Source: Escherichia coli
GTDB taxonomy: Bacteria > Pseudomonadota > Gammaproteobacteria > Enterobacterales > Enterobacteriaceae
Direction: 5' to 3'
NCBI RefSeq assembly: GCF_011881725.1
Contig: NZ_JAATUR010000008.1
Span: 51,021-115,020 of the forward strand
Length of the DNA: 64,000 nt
A program made the position numbers and the translations under genes. Every line of letters starts with the position of its first letter. Position 1 is the first letter of the stretch. Below are positions 40,152 to 52,384 of this stretch, in pieces. The notes below the pieces were generated by a model that worked only from the letters and a program-made list of their open reading frames with translations, made no database searches and was not told the DNA's origin.

Positions 40152-42398
40152 CTATAGCCCCCCGCGAATCAGCCCTCCCATACCGCGACGCTCCATAAAT
40201 GCTGCAACCTGATGACGAACTTCGATCGCCAGTTGCGCTTCCAGACTACGCTGCGCAAGGTTTTCCGCTTCAGCAAAATCAATGCGCCGCAGCAAATATT
40301 TTACGCGCGCGACAGAACGACCGTTCATCGATAAATGACGGTAACCCAGCCCAATGAGGATCGCTACGCACATTGGATCTCCCGCCATTTCGCCACACAA
40401 ACGGAGATCTATCCCTTGCGTTTCCGCTTCCCGAGCGATCATCGCCAGCGCACGTAACATTGCAGGATGCAGGCTGTCATAGATGTTCGCCACCCGAGTG
40501 TTGTTGCGATCAACAGCCAGGATGTATTGGGTCAGATCGTTAGTGCCAACGGAGATAAAATCGATCCGGTTTGCCAGATGCGGCAGCATAAACAACATTG
40601 ACGGCACTTCCAGCATGATACCAATGCGCGGTTTCGGGATCGCATAGCCAATCATCTCCTCGACTTCACGTCCGGCACGTTCAATCAGGCGACGTGCTTC
40701 GTCAACTTCATCGAGGCTTGTGACCATCGGTAATAAGATATTCAGGTTGCCCGTTGCTGCATTGGCACGCAGCATCGCCCGCACCTGGATCAAAAAGATC
40801 TCCGGCTGATCGAGTGTAATGCGGATCCCACGCCAACCCAGACATGGATTCTCTTCGCTGATCGGCATGTAAGGCAGTTGTTTGTCGGCACCGACATCCA
40901 GCGTACGCAGGGTAACGGGCTTATCATTGAACATTTGCAGCATGCCCTGATACTGCGCTACCTGCTCTTCTTCCGACGGAAAACCGCTTTGCAGCATGAA
41001 AGGGATTTCGGTGCGATAGAGTCCAATGCCATCAATGCGGCTGCCCAGCTTTTCTTCATGTTCCGGGCTTAAACCCGCATTGAGCATGACTTTAATGCGC
41101 TCTCCGCTTTTTAACTGCGCAGGTAAATTGACGTCATCTTCTGCCAGACGACTAAGCTCAATCTCTTCGCTGATCAGACGCTGATATTCTTGCAGCAGCA
41201 CTGGTTCCGGATCGACCAGCAATTCACCGCGATAACCGTCAACAATCAGCGTCCGATGATGCAGCACCGAAGGCTGAATGTCCGCGCCCATCACGGTAGG
41301 AATCCCCAGCGCTCGCACCATAATCGCAGCATGGGAGTTGGCCGCGCCATCGCGCACGACCACGCCGACTAAGCGATCCTGGGGCAACTCCGCAAGGGTC
41401 GTCGCCGACAATTCATCTGCCACCAGAATGAAACGTTCCGGCCAGGCGTTCGGCCCCTGATTTGCATCATCAAGATGAAACAGCAACCGCTGGCCCAGCG
41501 CGCGTAAATCGCCAGCGCGCTCTTTGAGATAGTTATCACTTAGCGCGGCAAACTGTTCAGCAAATTTTTCAACTACCGTTTTTACAGCCCACTCTGCGAC
41601 CGATCCTTTGTCCACCTCGGCAAACAGCTCACGACGCAGACGGGTATCGGAAAGCAGGTGTGAGTAAAGATCGAAAATGGCCGCCGTTTCTTTCTGCGCC
41701 CCTGCAGCAAAGCGTTTGCTGTAGCGGCGAAATTCGTTAGCTGCCTCTTCCAGCGCCCCGGTCAGGCGCTCACGTTCCAGCGCTGGATCCAGCGTTGAAG
41801 CCTGATACACCTGTTCCATTAAGGGTAACGTTGCATCCTGCCAACCTTCAGCAATAGCCACGCCGGGCGCGGCCGGTAATGCGCGGATTCGCGTCTGGCG
41901 ATATTGCCCAAATAAGGCAGTCAACTGCGACTGGGAAAGAATGGCTGCCATCTGAGTGGCAAGCGTCACCAGGAAGGATTCTTCACTTTCGTCGTACTGG
42001 CGCAACTCTCGTTGTTGTACCACCAGTACGCCAAGCAACTGACGGCGTTGAATAATCGGCACGCCTAAGAACGCGCGGAAACGCTCTTCTTTTACGGAGG
42101 GGATGTATTTGAAGCTGGGGTGCTTTTGCGCATCCGCAAGGTTTATCGGTTCCGCCAGCCTGCCAACCAGCCCGACGATCCCTTCATCAAACGCGAGCGT
42201 TACGGTGCGGCCTCGCGGTTTTTTCAGCCCCTGAGTCGCCATCAGGTAGTAACAACGTCGGTCGTGATCGGCCAGGTAGACCGAACAGACCTCGGTATCC
42301 ATCGCAAGACAGATGTCGGTAACCAGAATATTCAACGCCTCGTTAAGGCGAGGAGCACTGGCTACCTTTTCGACTATTTCGCGCAGGCGAGTGAGCAT
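40152..42398 (-). CDS. ptsP: Phosphoenolpyruvate phosphotransferase PtsP (enzyme I-Ntr)
   Basis: PtsP, 748 residues, is the first enzyme of the nitrogen phosphotransferase chain; it passes phosphate from PEP to NPr (PtsO). An N-terminal GAF domain (about residues 15-160), which binds glutamine and alpha-ketoglutarate in E. coli, precedes the swivelling domain with phospho-histidine H356 (AANSHAAIMVRALGIP) and the PEP-binding barrel (GTNDLTQYILAVDRNN, LCGEMAGDP). It lies 12 bp behind rppH in the same transcript. Confidence 0.98.
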   Translation of the reverse strand: MLTRLREIVEKVASAPRLNEALNILVTDICLAMDTEVCSVYLADHDRRCYYLMATQGLKKPRGRTVTLAFDEGIVGLVGRLAEPINLADAQKHPSFKYIPSVKEERFRAFLGVPIIQRRQLLGVLVVQQRELRQYDESEESFLVTLATQMAAILSQSQLTALFGQYRQTRIRALPAAPGVAIAEGWQDATLPLMEQVYQASTLDPALERERLTGALEEAANEFRRYSKRFAAGAQKETAAIFDLYSHLLSDTRLRRELFAEVDKGSVAEWAVKTVVEKFAEQFAALSDNYLKERAGDLRALGQRLLFHLDDANQGPNAWPERFILVADELSATTLAELPQDRLVGVVVRDGAANSHAAIMVRALGIPTVMGADIQPSVLHHRTLIVDGYRGELLVDPEPVLLQEYQRLISEEIELSRLAEDDVNLPAQLKSGERIKVMLNAGLSPEHEEKLGSRIDGIGLYRTEIPFMLQSGFPSEEEQVAQYQGMLQMFNDKPVTLRTLDVGADKQLPYMPISEENPCLGWRGIRITLDQPEIFLIQVRAMLRANAATGNLNILLPMVTSLDEVDEARRLIERAGREVEEMIGYAIPKPRIGIMLEVPSMLFMLPHLANRIDFISVGTNDLTQYILAVDRNNTRVANIYDSLHPAMLRALAMIAREAETQGIDLRLCGEMAGDPMCVAILIGLGYRHLSMNGRSVARVKYLLRRIDFAEAENLAQRSLEAQLAIEVRHQVAAFMERRGMGGLIRGGL

Positions 42399-42410
42399 AA
42401 TTGGCGTGAC

Positions 42411-42941
42411 TTAACCTCTTTTACGTCGATAAGTAGATACGTTTTGTGGTTTAGGCGCATTGTCCTGTAGCGCCATCACAACACTCGCAAACTCTTTCAT
42501 TACCCTACGGTAGACATCACGTTTAAATGACACCACCTGTCTGACCGGATACCAGTAACTTACCCAACGCCAGCCGTCAAACTCTGGTGTACTGCTGGTT
42601 TGCATATTGATTTCCGCATCGCCGCTCACCAGCTGCAAGAGAAACCATTTTTGTTTTTGGCCGATACACACCGGCTTCGTGTCCCAACGCACCAAACGTT
42701 TTGGTAATTTGTAGCGCAACCAGTTACGCGTTGAAGCAAGGATTCGAACGTCTTTGCGGCTTAATCCTACTTCTTCAAACAATTCACGGTACATCGCCTG
42801 TTCTGCGGATTCTCCGGGGTTAATTCCACCTTGCGGAAACTGCCAGGAGTGCTGACCAAATCGCCGGGCCCACATTACTTGCCCCTGACGATTACAAATC
42901 ACGATACCTACGTTTGGGCGGTAGCCATCGTCATCAATCAC
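42411..42941 (-). CDS. rppH: RNA pyrophosphohydrolase RppH
   Basis: RppH (NudH, YgdP), 176 residues, removes pyrophosphate from mRNA 5' ends and so starts RNase E-dependent decay; it also cleaves diadenosine polyphosphates. The Nudix box runs over residues 38-60 with [18 protein letters not shown] holding the metal-binding glutamates. It leads the rppH-ptsP unit, and its promoter lies in the DARS2-containing gap. Confidence 0.98.
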   Translation of the reverse strand: MIDDDGYRPNVGIVICNRQGQVMWARRFGQHSWQFPQGGINPGESAEQAMYRELFEEVGLSRKDVRILASTRNWLRYKLPKRLVRWDTKPVCIGQKQKWFLLQLVSGDAEINMQTSSTPEFDGWRWVSYWYPVRQVVSFKRDVYRRVMKEFASVVMALQDNAPKPQNVSTYRRKRG

Positions 42942-43207
42942 CGGACTACCTCAAAATAAAACTTTATATACGAATGATTGTTTCATACTCCAGGAAGGCG
43001 GTAAACCACTCTCTGCAAGGCATTACACACTAATAACAATTGAATAACTCACAGTTAAGTGCAGAGTTATAAACAGCAGAGGGGGGACATCACCGTTTTT
43101 ATTCACCTTTTCTGTGGATAGAGTTGTGAAGAAGTACGGAATTACTGCGGGAAAACCCAGAGCATTCTGAACATGCCTGATTACGACATTACAGGATAAT
43201 AGTTACT

Positions 43208-43220
43208 AATCAATGAATTA
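43208..43220 (+). promoter_or_regulatory. IHF-binding consensus within DARS2
   Basis: AATCAA-TGAA-TTA matches WATCAA-N4-TTR at every fixed position. It lies between the two groups of DnaA boxes, as expected for the IHF site of DARS2. Confidence 0.75.
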
Positions 43221-43309
43221 GATACCTAAATCGCTACCAAACAGGAAAATTCGTGACCTGCATCACGCGCGCTAAATACAAGGTGGTGAAAGATCAACCA
43301 ATGCCGTAT

Positions 43310-43318
43310 TTATCCACA
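43310..43318 (+). promoter_or_regulatory. Consensus DnaA box in DARS2
   Basis: TTATCCACA is the perfect high-affinity DnaA 9-mer. An inverted perfect copy, TGTGGATAA, is at 43429-43437. Confidence 0.8.
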
Positions 43319-43625
43319 GAATGTGCCAATAAGTTAAGCACCGTACCACTAAAAATTGGAGTTTCGTCGCACGTCAAGGCTGTAAATGGAAACAGTAGTG
43401 AGGGTTTTTCACAGTTATCCCAGCTTTCTGTGGATAACATGGTGTAAGATCCTGTTTATTTTCAGTGACCAGATTTGGAAAACCTCTCCATACGTTGCGC
43501 AACGTGGTTATTTAAAGTCTAAAAATCAATATAAATCATGCAATTGAATAACGCACGTGGAAAAAGTTACACTCGGCATATCCGGTATAAAATTGCTGTT
43601 CAATTTTTAATCAAGGTATAAGACC

Positions 43626-44327
43626 ATGCTCCAGCCTCGTCCATTGCTCTCTCCACCAGAAACTGAAGCGCAGTTGTTAGCACAAGCACAACAACTTTCT
43701 GGTTACACATTAGGTGAACTGGCAGCGCTTGCCGGGCTGGTTACACCGGAGAATTTAAAACGCGATAAGGGCTGGATCGGCGTGTTACTGGAAATTTGGC
43801 TTGGTGCCAGCGCGGGCAGTAAACCTGAACAAGATTTTGCGGCCCTGGGTGTAGAGCTAAAAACTATTCCTGTGGATAGCCTTGGCCGTCCTCTGGAAAC
43901 CACTTTCGTTTGCGTGGCGCCTTTAACCGGCAATAGCGGCGTTACCTGGGAAACCAGCCATGTACGCCACAAGTTAAAACGCGTGCTGTGGATACCTGTA
44001 GAAGGCGAGCGTAGTATTCCTCTGGCGCAACGGCACGTAGGGTCACCATTATTGTGGAGCCCGAATGAGGAAGAGGAACGGCAACTGCGCGAAGACTGGG
44101 AAGAGTTGATGGATATGATTGTCCTCGGTCAGGTTGAAAGGATCACCGCTCGTCACGGGGAATATTTACAGATAAGACCTAAAGCGGCGAATGCGAAAGC
44201 GCTCACCGAAGCCATTGGGTCCCGTGGTGAACCGATTCTGACACTGCCGCGCGGCTTTTATTTGAAGAAAAATTTCACCAGTGCGCTATTGGCCCGTCAT
44301 TTTTTGATCCAGCACCCATCGCTTTGA
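43626..44327 (+). CDS. mutH: DNA mismatch repair endonuclease MutH
   Basis: MutH nicks the unmethylated strand at hemimethylated GATC after MutS-MutL signalling. The catalytic D-x6-E-x-K triad is at D70, E77 and K79 ([13 protein letters not shown]). The frame gives 233 residues. E. coli K-12 MutH as I recall it ends HFLIQ at residue 229; here the frame continues with four residues, HPSL. The N-terminus reads MLQPRP rather than MSQPRP. Confidence 0.97.
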   Translation: MLQPRPLLSPPETEAQLLAQAQQLSGYTLGELAALAGLVTPENLKRDKGWIGVLLEIWLGASAGSKPEQDFAALGVELKTIPVDSLGRPLETTFVCVAPLTGNSGVTWETSHVRHKLKRVLWIPVEGERSIPLAQRHVGSPLLWSPNEEEERQLREDWEELMDMIVLGQVERITARHGEYLQIRPKAANAKALTEAIGSRGEPILTLPRGFYLKKNFTSALLARHFLIQHPSL

Positions 44328-44383
44328 CCTGCCGCTTTCCGGGCATATAATTACCGCTTCATTTTTTTGGCAGGACTTTTTAG

Positions 44384-45097
44384 ATGTTATTTGCATGGAT
44401 AACCGATCCTAACGCCTGGCTTGCGCTCGGTACGCTGACGCTGCTGGAGATCGTTCTTGGGATCGATAATATTATTTTTCTCTCGCTGGTGGTGGCAAAA
44501 CTACCTACAGCACAACGTGGCCACGCGCGGCGTCTGGGTTTGACGGCGGCGATGGTTATGCGTCTGGCGCTGCTGGCGTCAATCGCCTGGGTCACGCGCC
44601 TGACGAATCCGCTTTTCACAATTTTCAGTCAGGAAATTTCCGCGCGCGATTTAATTTTGTTACTCGGTGGCCTATTCCTTATCTGGAAAGCCAGCAAGGA
44701 AATCCACGAATCCATTGAAGGCGAAGAAGAAGGGCTGAAAACTCGCGTTTCATCATTCCTGGGCGCTATCGTGCAGATTATGCTGCTGGATATTATTTTC
44801 AGCCTCGACTCGGTGATTACCGCTGTGGGCCTGTCAGATCACTTATTCATAATGATGGCAGCAGTGGTAATTGCCGTAGGCGTGATGATGTTCGCCGCGC
44901 GCTCGATTGGTGATTTTGTCGAACGCCACCCTTCGGTAAAAATGCTGGCGCTCTCTTTCCTGATTCTGGTGGGCTTTACCCTGATTCTGGAAAGTTTCGA
45001 CATTCACGTACCGAAAGGTTACATCTACTTCGCGATGTTCTTCTCCATTGCGGTTGAAAGCCTCAACCTGATTCGCAACAAAAAGAATCCGCTCTGA
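44384..45097 (+). CDS. ygdQ: TerC-family membrane protein YgdQ
   Basis: A 237-residue integral membrane protein of the TerC/Alx family with about seven spans and the family's acidic intramembrane motifs (LLEIVLGIDNIIFLS and DIIFSLDSVITAVGL). Relatives are linked to metal ion (manganese) export or tellurite resistance; YgdQ itself has no firm function. It lies 56 bp after mutH. Confidence 0.93.
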   Translation: MLFAWITDPNAWLALGTLTLLEIVLGIDNIIFLSLVVAKLPTAQRGHARRLGLTAAMVMRLALLASIAWVTRLTNPLFTIFSQEISARDLILLLGGLFLIWKASKEIHESIEGEEEGLKTRVSSFLGAIVQIMLLDIIFSLDSVITAVGLSDHLFIMMAAVVIAVGVMMFAARSIGDFVERHPSVKMLALSFLILVGFTLILESFDIHVPKGYIYFAMFFSIAVESLNLIRNKKNPL

Positions 45098-45106
45098 TAT
45101 TCCGTT

Positions 45107-45126
45107 CGCTCTCCTGCGGGAGAGCG
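45107..45126 (+). terminator. Hairpin after ygdQ
   Basis: CGCTCTCC / GGAGAGCG form a perfect 8-bp stem with a 4-base loop TGCG, 9 bases after the ygdQ stop. A T-run is lacking (TTCGCCCG), so termination may depend on other factors. Confidence 0.65.
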
Positions 45127-45237
45127 TTCGCCCGCTCTCTTCCTCACAGTTTAAGACTTTCCTGCTTTCAAGATATATAACCTAGGTTTATAAACAGTCT
45201 ATTATCATTAATGGGCAAAATAGGTGAGGATGACCGG

Positions 45238-45456
45238 ATGAAAAAATGGGCAGTTATAATTTCTGCAGTCGGACTGGCATTTGCCGTTTCCGGCTGTTCA
45301 AGTGATTACGTCATGGCGACCAAAGATGGCCGTATGATTTTGACAGATGGAAAACCGGAAATTGATGATGATACCGGGCTTGTGAGCTATCACGATCAAC
45401 AAGGTAATGCCATGCAGATTAATCGTGATGACGTTTCGCAAATCATTGAGCGTTAA
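45238..45456 (+). CDS. ygdR: Small DUF903 lipoprotein YgdR
   Basis: A 72-residue lipoprotein: signal [19 protein letters not shown] with lipobox VSGC (C20), then a mature DUF903 domain ([13 protein letters not shown] ... DDVSQII). It is the paralogue of YgdI at 16847-17074, sharing the K-DGR-I--DGKP--D-DTG-(I/V)-Y pattern. ATG 45238 follows GTGAGGA; an upstream in-frame ATG at 45211 would spoil the signal peptide. Function unknown. Confidence 0.93.
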
Positions 45457-45461
45457 ACAAT

Positions 45462-45493
45462 AAGGTCAGCCCTCTGCTGGCCTTAAGATTTTT
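45462..45493 (+). terminator. Terminator of ygdR
   Basis: AAGGTCAGC / GCTGGCCTT (one T-G pair) with loop CCTCT, followed by AAGATTTTT. Confidence 0.85.
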
Positions 45494-45563
45494 CACTTTC
45501 CCTTTTTCCTTCCCTCTGCCATTTTTATATTCCTTATGTCGTGATTATAAAAAGGAAACGGCT

Positions 45564-46604
45564 ATGCAATATCACCGTATACCCCACAGCTCGCTGGAAG
45601 TCAGCACGCTGGGGCTTGGCACGATGACGTTTGGTGAACAGAACAGCGAAGCCGACGCCCACGCACAACTCGATTATGCCGTCGCTCAGGGCATTAACCT
45701 TATCGACGTTGCCGAGATGTACCCGGTACCGCCGCGCCCCGAAACTCAGGGGCTAACCGAAACTTATGTCGGTAACTGGCTGGCAAAACATGGCAACCGC
45801 GAAAAGTTAATCATCGCCTCCAAAGTGAGCGGACCGTCGCGTAATAATGACAAGGGGATCCGCCCTGATCAGGCGCTGGACCGGAAGAATATCCGCGAAG
45901 CTCTGCATGACAGCCTCAAGCGTCTGCAGACTGATTATCTCGATCTCTATCAGGTGCATTGGCCACAGCGCCCCACCAACTGTTTCGGCAAGCTCGGTTA
46001 TAGCTGGACAGATTCAGCCCCTGCGGTTTCTCTGCTCGACACGCTGGACGCACTGGCAGAGTACCAACGCGCGGGGAAAATTCGTTATATCGGCGTGTCG
46101 AATGAGACCGCGTTTGGCGTAATGCGCTATTTACATCTCGCGGATAAACACGACCTGCCGCGCATCGTCACCATTCAAAACCCCTACAGCTTGTTAAATC
46201 GCAGCTTTGAAGTGGGTCTTGCTGAAGTCAGCCAGTATGAAGGCGTCGAGTTACTGGCCTATTCGTGTCTGGGTTTTGGTACGTTGAGCGGGAAATATCT
46301 CAATGGCGCAAAACCGGCTGGCGCGCGCAATACGCTCTTTAGCCGTTTCACCCGCTACAGCGGTGAGCAAACGCAAAAAGCCGTCGCGGCGTATGTCGAT
46401 ATTGCCAGACGTCATGGTCTTGATCCTGCTCAGATGGCGCTAGCCTTTGTGCGCCGTCAACCGTTTGTTGCCAGCACTCTGCTGGGCGCAACAACGATGG
46501 AACAGCTGAAAACTAACGTCGAAAGTTTGCATCTGGAGTTAAGCGAAGACGTGTTGGCAGAAATTGAAGCGGTGCATCAGGTTTATACTTATCCAGCACC
46601 ATGA
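45564..46604 (+). CDS. tas: Aldo-keto reductase Tas
   Basis: Tas, 346 residues, is an NADP(H)-dependent aldo-keto reductase; overexpression suppresses a tyrosine auxotrophy in starving E. coli, the source of its name. The AKR tetrad is visible: D and Y in DVAEMYP, K in IASKVSGP and H in QVHWPQRP, with cofactor loop EVGLAEVSQYEGVELLAYS. The natural substrate is not known to me. It is a single-gene unit between two terminators. Confidence 0.96.
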   Translation: MQYHRIPHSSLEVSTLGLGTMTFGEQNSEADAHAQLDYAVAQGINLIDVAEMYPVPPRPETQGLTETYVGNWLAKHGNREKLIIASKVSGPSRNNDKGIRPDQALDRKNIREALHDSLKRLQTDYLDLYQVHWPQRPTNCFGKLGYSWTDSAPAVSLLDTLDALAEYQRAGKIRYIGVSNETAFGVMRYLHLADKHDLPRIVTIQNPYSLLNRSFEVGLAEVSQYEGVELLAYSCLGFGTLSGKYLNGAKPAGARNTLFSRFTRYSGEQTQKAVAAYVDIARRHGLDPAQMALAFVRRQPFVASTLLGATTMEQLKTNVESLHLELSEDVLAEIEAVHQVYTYPAP

Positions 46605-46610
46605 TCCTCT

Positions 46611-46641
46611 CGCCTGGTGTTCTACGCCAGGCGTCTTTTTT
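46611..46641 (+). terminator. Terminator of tas
   Basis: CGCCTGG / CCAGGCG form a 7-bp stem with a 9-base loop, followed by TCTTTTTT, seven bases after the tas stop. Confidence 0.88.
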
Positions 46642-46760
46642 CCCACTTTTCAGAATATATTCACTACTTTTCGTCGCATCTTTCCTGACAAAACGCAATA
46701 GACTCTTTCGGTCAACGCTAGCGCGCGTTTCAATGTCTGTGCCCATTGTTAAGGATAACC

Positions 46761-48416
46761 ATGTTCATTTTCAAACCTCTTCCCCTCGCCATGTTTCTTA
46801 CCGGGTGTATGTCCTCCGCCTGGGGGGCGCAGTTAACCCAACCGCTAACACTTAAAGACGTCACTGTTTATCTGCATGGTGCCAGCCTGCAAGGTGAAGA
46901 GACACTCAACTTACCGGCTGGTGAAAGCGAAATTATCTTCACCAATATTGCCAATTCGGTAACCAACGACAGCATCGCTATCTCTATCGATAACGGAGTG
47001 ACGGTGCTTTCCTCTCGTATCGAGCTACAGGAAATACAGCCGAATGCGCTGCCGTCAGAGATTCAGCAACAGTTAAAAGCAGCAAGGGAGGAACAGGCAA
47101 AACTGACCGCCGAGAAAAACAATATTGCAGCTCAAATTAAGGTATTAGAGGCAAATAGCACATTAACCAATAAAAGTGCCGCCGAAGTTGGCAAGTATCT
47201 GCAAATGGTGAAAGAGAAAAATGGTGAGTTATTACGAGCCGACAATGAGTTGACGCAGAAACTTGCTGATAACCAGCTTGAAATTGAAAAGCTGGAGCAA
47301 CGCGAGAGTATGAGTAACGGCGATTCAGAGGCAGCCGATGATCCGCAGGTTATCATCGCTAAAGTCTATGTTCCCAAAGCCATCACTGCAAAAGCGGTAG
47401 TGCGTTATATGACCCCAAATGCGACATGGACGCCGATCTATGATATTCACGCCACGGCCATAAACCAGCCATTGCGTCTGGTGTACAAGGCTAATATTCG
47501 CCAGTATACGGGGTTACCATGGAAAAACGTTAATCTGGTGCTCTCGACCAGTGAACCAGATACCCATCTCACGCTGCCACACCTAGAAACCCAGTATGTG
47601 GATGTTCCGGAGTATGGTGGTGTAAGCGGCTCGCTTTCATCATCATCCGTGATGAAACAGCGTTCGGAATATTCGTCTGACCAGGATGTCTCAGAATTAC
47701 AGAAAACCCTGGAGGCAGAGGCGAAAAAAGCAAGGAAGCAACAAGCCGGACGCATGTATGCCGAACAGGCAGCGCCAGTTTCGCCGCGCCCAGAAAGTTT
47801 CACTGCGCAAAATGTTCGCTATGCCCTTTCACTGCCGTGGCAAATCGACAGCGATAATACCGCGCGCACGGTGGTTATTAAGGAAGAGTCGGTCAGCGGT
47901 AAATATCGCTTCTTTACTATTCCAAAGATCAGTAATGACGCCTGGCTCCAGGTGCAAATTAAAGAGTGGGAACAGTTAAATTTAATCCCCGGCGAAAGTC
48001 AGATCTTCTTTGGCAACAACCGTACCGGCGTGGGCTATTTGCAGCCACCAGAAGATGGCAAGTCACTCGATATTCAGCTTAACCGCGATCCTAAGCTGAT
48101 CATTCAGCGTAAAGCCGTTCTCAAAAAAGAGAATGCGTTATCTATCTTTAACGATAGCGCAATACGCAACTTCAGTTACACCCTCAACGTGAAGAACAGC
48201 TACGGAGAAGCGGTGGATATCACTCTGCTCGACCAGATCCCAGTCAGTGCTAATAGTGATATTACAGTGGAAAAAATGCAGTATGGCCAGGCGCAGTTTG
48301 ATGCAAAAACGGGGGAACTGACCTGGACATTGAAACTGGCAGGCAAAGAGAACGTGAGTCTGCCATTCTCTTACAGCGTGAAGTATCCGAAAGGTATGCG
48401 TCCTTCGGGAATGTGA
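46761..48416 (+). CDS. MuiA-family protein (DUF4140/DUF4139), exported
   Basis: A 551-residue exported protein of the mucoidy-inhibitor A family. The N-terminus (FIFKPLPLAMFLTGCMSSAWG) is either a lipoprotein signal with lipobox LTGC at C16 or a normal signal cut after AWG. A DUF4140-like domain (about 27-115) is followed by a coiled coil (about 90-185, with QQQLKAAREEQAKLTAE and NELTQKLADNQLEIEKLEQ) and a C-terminal DUF4139 domain (about 200-550, from KVYVPKAITAKAVVRYMTP, ending FSYSVKYPKG). AAGGA precedes ATG 46761; a TTG at 46746 is the alternative. It stands alone between the tas and lplT ends. Its molecular role is unknown to me. Confidence 0.88.
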   Translation: MFIFKPLPLAMFLTGCMSSAWGAQLTQPLTLKDVTVYLHGASLQGEETLNLPAGESEIIFTNIANSVTNDSIAISIDNGVTVLSSRIELQEIQPNALPSEIQQQLKAAREEQAKLTAEKNNIAAQIKVLEANSTLTNKSAAEVGKYLQMVKEKNGELLRADNELTQKLADNQLEIEKLEQRESMSNGDSEAADDPQVIIAKVYVPKAITAKAVVRYMTPNATWTPIYDIHATAINQPLRLVYKANIRQYTGLPWKNVNLVLSTSEPDTHLTLPHLETQYVDVPEYGGVSGSLSSSSVMKQRSEYSSDQDVSELQKTLEAEAKKARKQQAGRMYAEQAAPVSPRPESFTAQNVRYALSLPWQIDSDNTARTVVIKEESVSGKYRFFTIPKISNDAWLQVQIKEWEQLNLIPGESQIFFGNNRTGVGYLQPPEDGKSLDIQLNRDPKLIIQRKAVLKKENALSIFNDSAIRNFSYTLNVKNSYGEAVDITLLDQIPVSANSDITVEKMQYGQAQFDAKTGELTWTLKLAGKENVSLPFSYSVKYPKGMRPSGM

Positions 48417-48422
48417 CCTTCA

Positions 48423-48447
48423 CCAGATGGCGGAATCTGCCATCTGG
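48423..48447. terminator. Convergent hairpin between the MuiA-family gene and lplT
   Basis: CCAGATGGC / GCCATCTGG form a perfect 9-bp stem with a 7-base loop in the 38-bp gap between the two converging stops. No T-run is present on either strand. Confidence 0.65.
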
Positions 48448-48454
48448 CAAAAGA

Positions 48455-51815
<3,361 letters not shown>

Positions 51816-51888
51816 TCATTATTCAGTAAATGCGAATGCGGTGAGATTACACGAGATGAAGAGATCGAGCGACAGTAAAGTCGGTGCG

Positions 51889-51976
51889 AAAAAAAACCTG
51901 CGCATCCGCGCAGGTTGGTGCAAGAGACAGGGTACGAAGAGCGTACCGAATAATCTCACCAATCAATACCTCTGGG
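51889..51976 (-). ncRNA. omrA: Small RNA OmrA
   Basis: Read on the minus strand the 88-nt RNA begins CCCAGAGGTATTGATTGGTG and ends in the GC hairpin CCTGCGCGGATGCGCAGG followed by eight T's. It is an Hfq-dependent RNA induced by OmpR that represses outer-membrane protein mRNAs such as ompT, cirA and csgD; the conserved 5' 20 nt is the seed. Length and sequence match E. coli OmrA. Confidence 0.96.
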
Positions 51977-52090
51977 ATCTTGATTGTGGTCCGCATGACG
52001 ATGCTTCGCCAGCGAGAAAAAGCAAAGGAATGAAGGGAAATGCAACGAGGTGTGTAAATTGTCGGTTACTGTTACAGATTCACGACAGGC

Positions 52091-52172
52091 AAAAAAAACC
52101 TGCGCATCTGCGCAGGCTGGTGTAATTCATGTGCTCAACCCGAAGTTGACTTCACCTATCAATACCTCTGGG
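52091..52172 (-). ncRNA. omrB: Small RNA OmrB
   Basis: An 82-nt RNA beginning CCCAGAGGTATTGATAGGTG and ending in CCTGCGCAGATGCGCAGG plus eight T's. Its 5' seed and 3' terminator match OmrA while the middle differs, indicating tandem duplication followed by divergence. Regulation by OmpR-EnvZ is known for the family. Confidence 0.96.
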
Positions 52173-52354
52173 ATCACCACTTTATCAACCTGTAGCCAAA
52201 GGCCACCAGCAGTCAATCGCAACAGCGTTTCGCAAAGTGTAACCAAAGGTTTGCAATCTCTTTTTTTTCTTACTTATTCTCGTTTGCGCAAACTTCCCAC
52301 GCTGAAATCACAACACCCCTTGAACCAACGAGCGTTTTCCGTAACACTGGCAAA

Positions 52355-52370
52355 ATGTAAGCGTTTACCC
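52355..52370. promoter_or_regulatory. Gal operator (GalR/GalS) before galR
   Basis: ATGTAAGCGTTTACCC matches GTGTAANCGNTTACAC at 14 of 16 positions, 14 bp before the galR start, suggesting autoregulation by GalR or GalS. Confidence 0.75.
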
Positions 52371-52384
52371 ACAAAGGTATTATC

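Larger units (their letters stand above)
42942..43625. other. rppH-mutH intergenic region, containing DARS2
   Basis: A 684-bp gap with no credible gene; the 64-codon frame at 43253 is incidental. It contains DnaA-box-like 9-mers at 43067-43075 (TTATAAACA), 43113-43121 (TGTGGATAG), 43310-43318 (TTATCCACA) and 43429-43437 (TGTGGATAA), plus a perfect IHF consensus at 43208-43220. The E. coli DnaA-reactivating sequence DARS2 is known to map between mutH and ygdP (rppH), needs DnaA, IHF and Fis, and converts ADP-DnaA to ATP-DnaA. Promoters of both flanking genes must also lie here. Confidence 0.9.

Noticed and set aside
43253..43447. 64-codon frame within DARS2
   Set aside because: It overlaps DnaA boxes, has no good ribosome site and is explained as regulatory DNA.
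46746..46760. TTG start five codons upstream for the MuiA-family gene
   Set aside because: The Shine-Dalgarno AAGGA lies inside this stretch and points to ATG 46761, which also gives a cleaner signal peptide.
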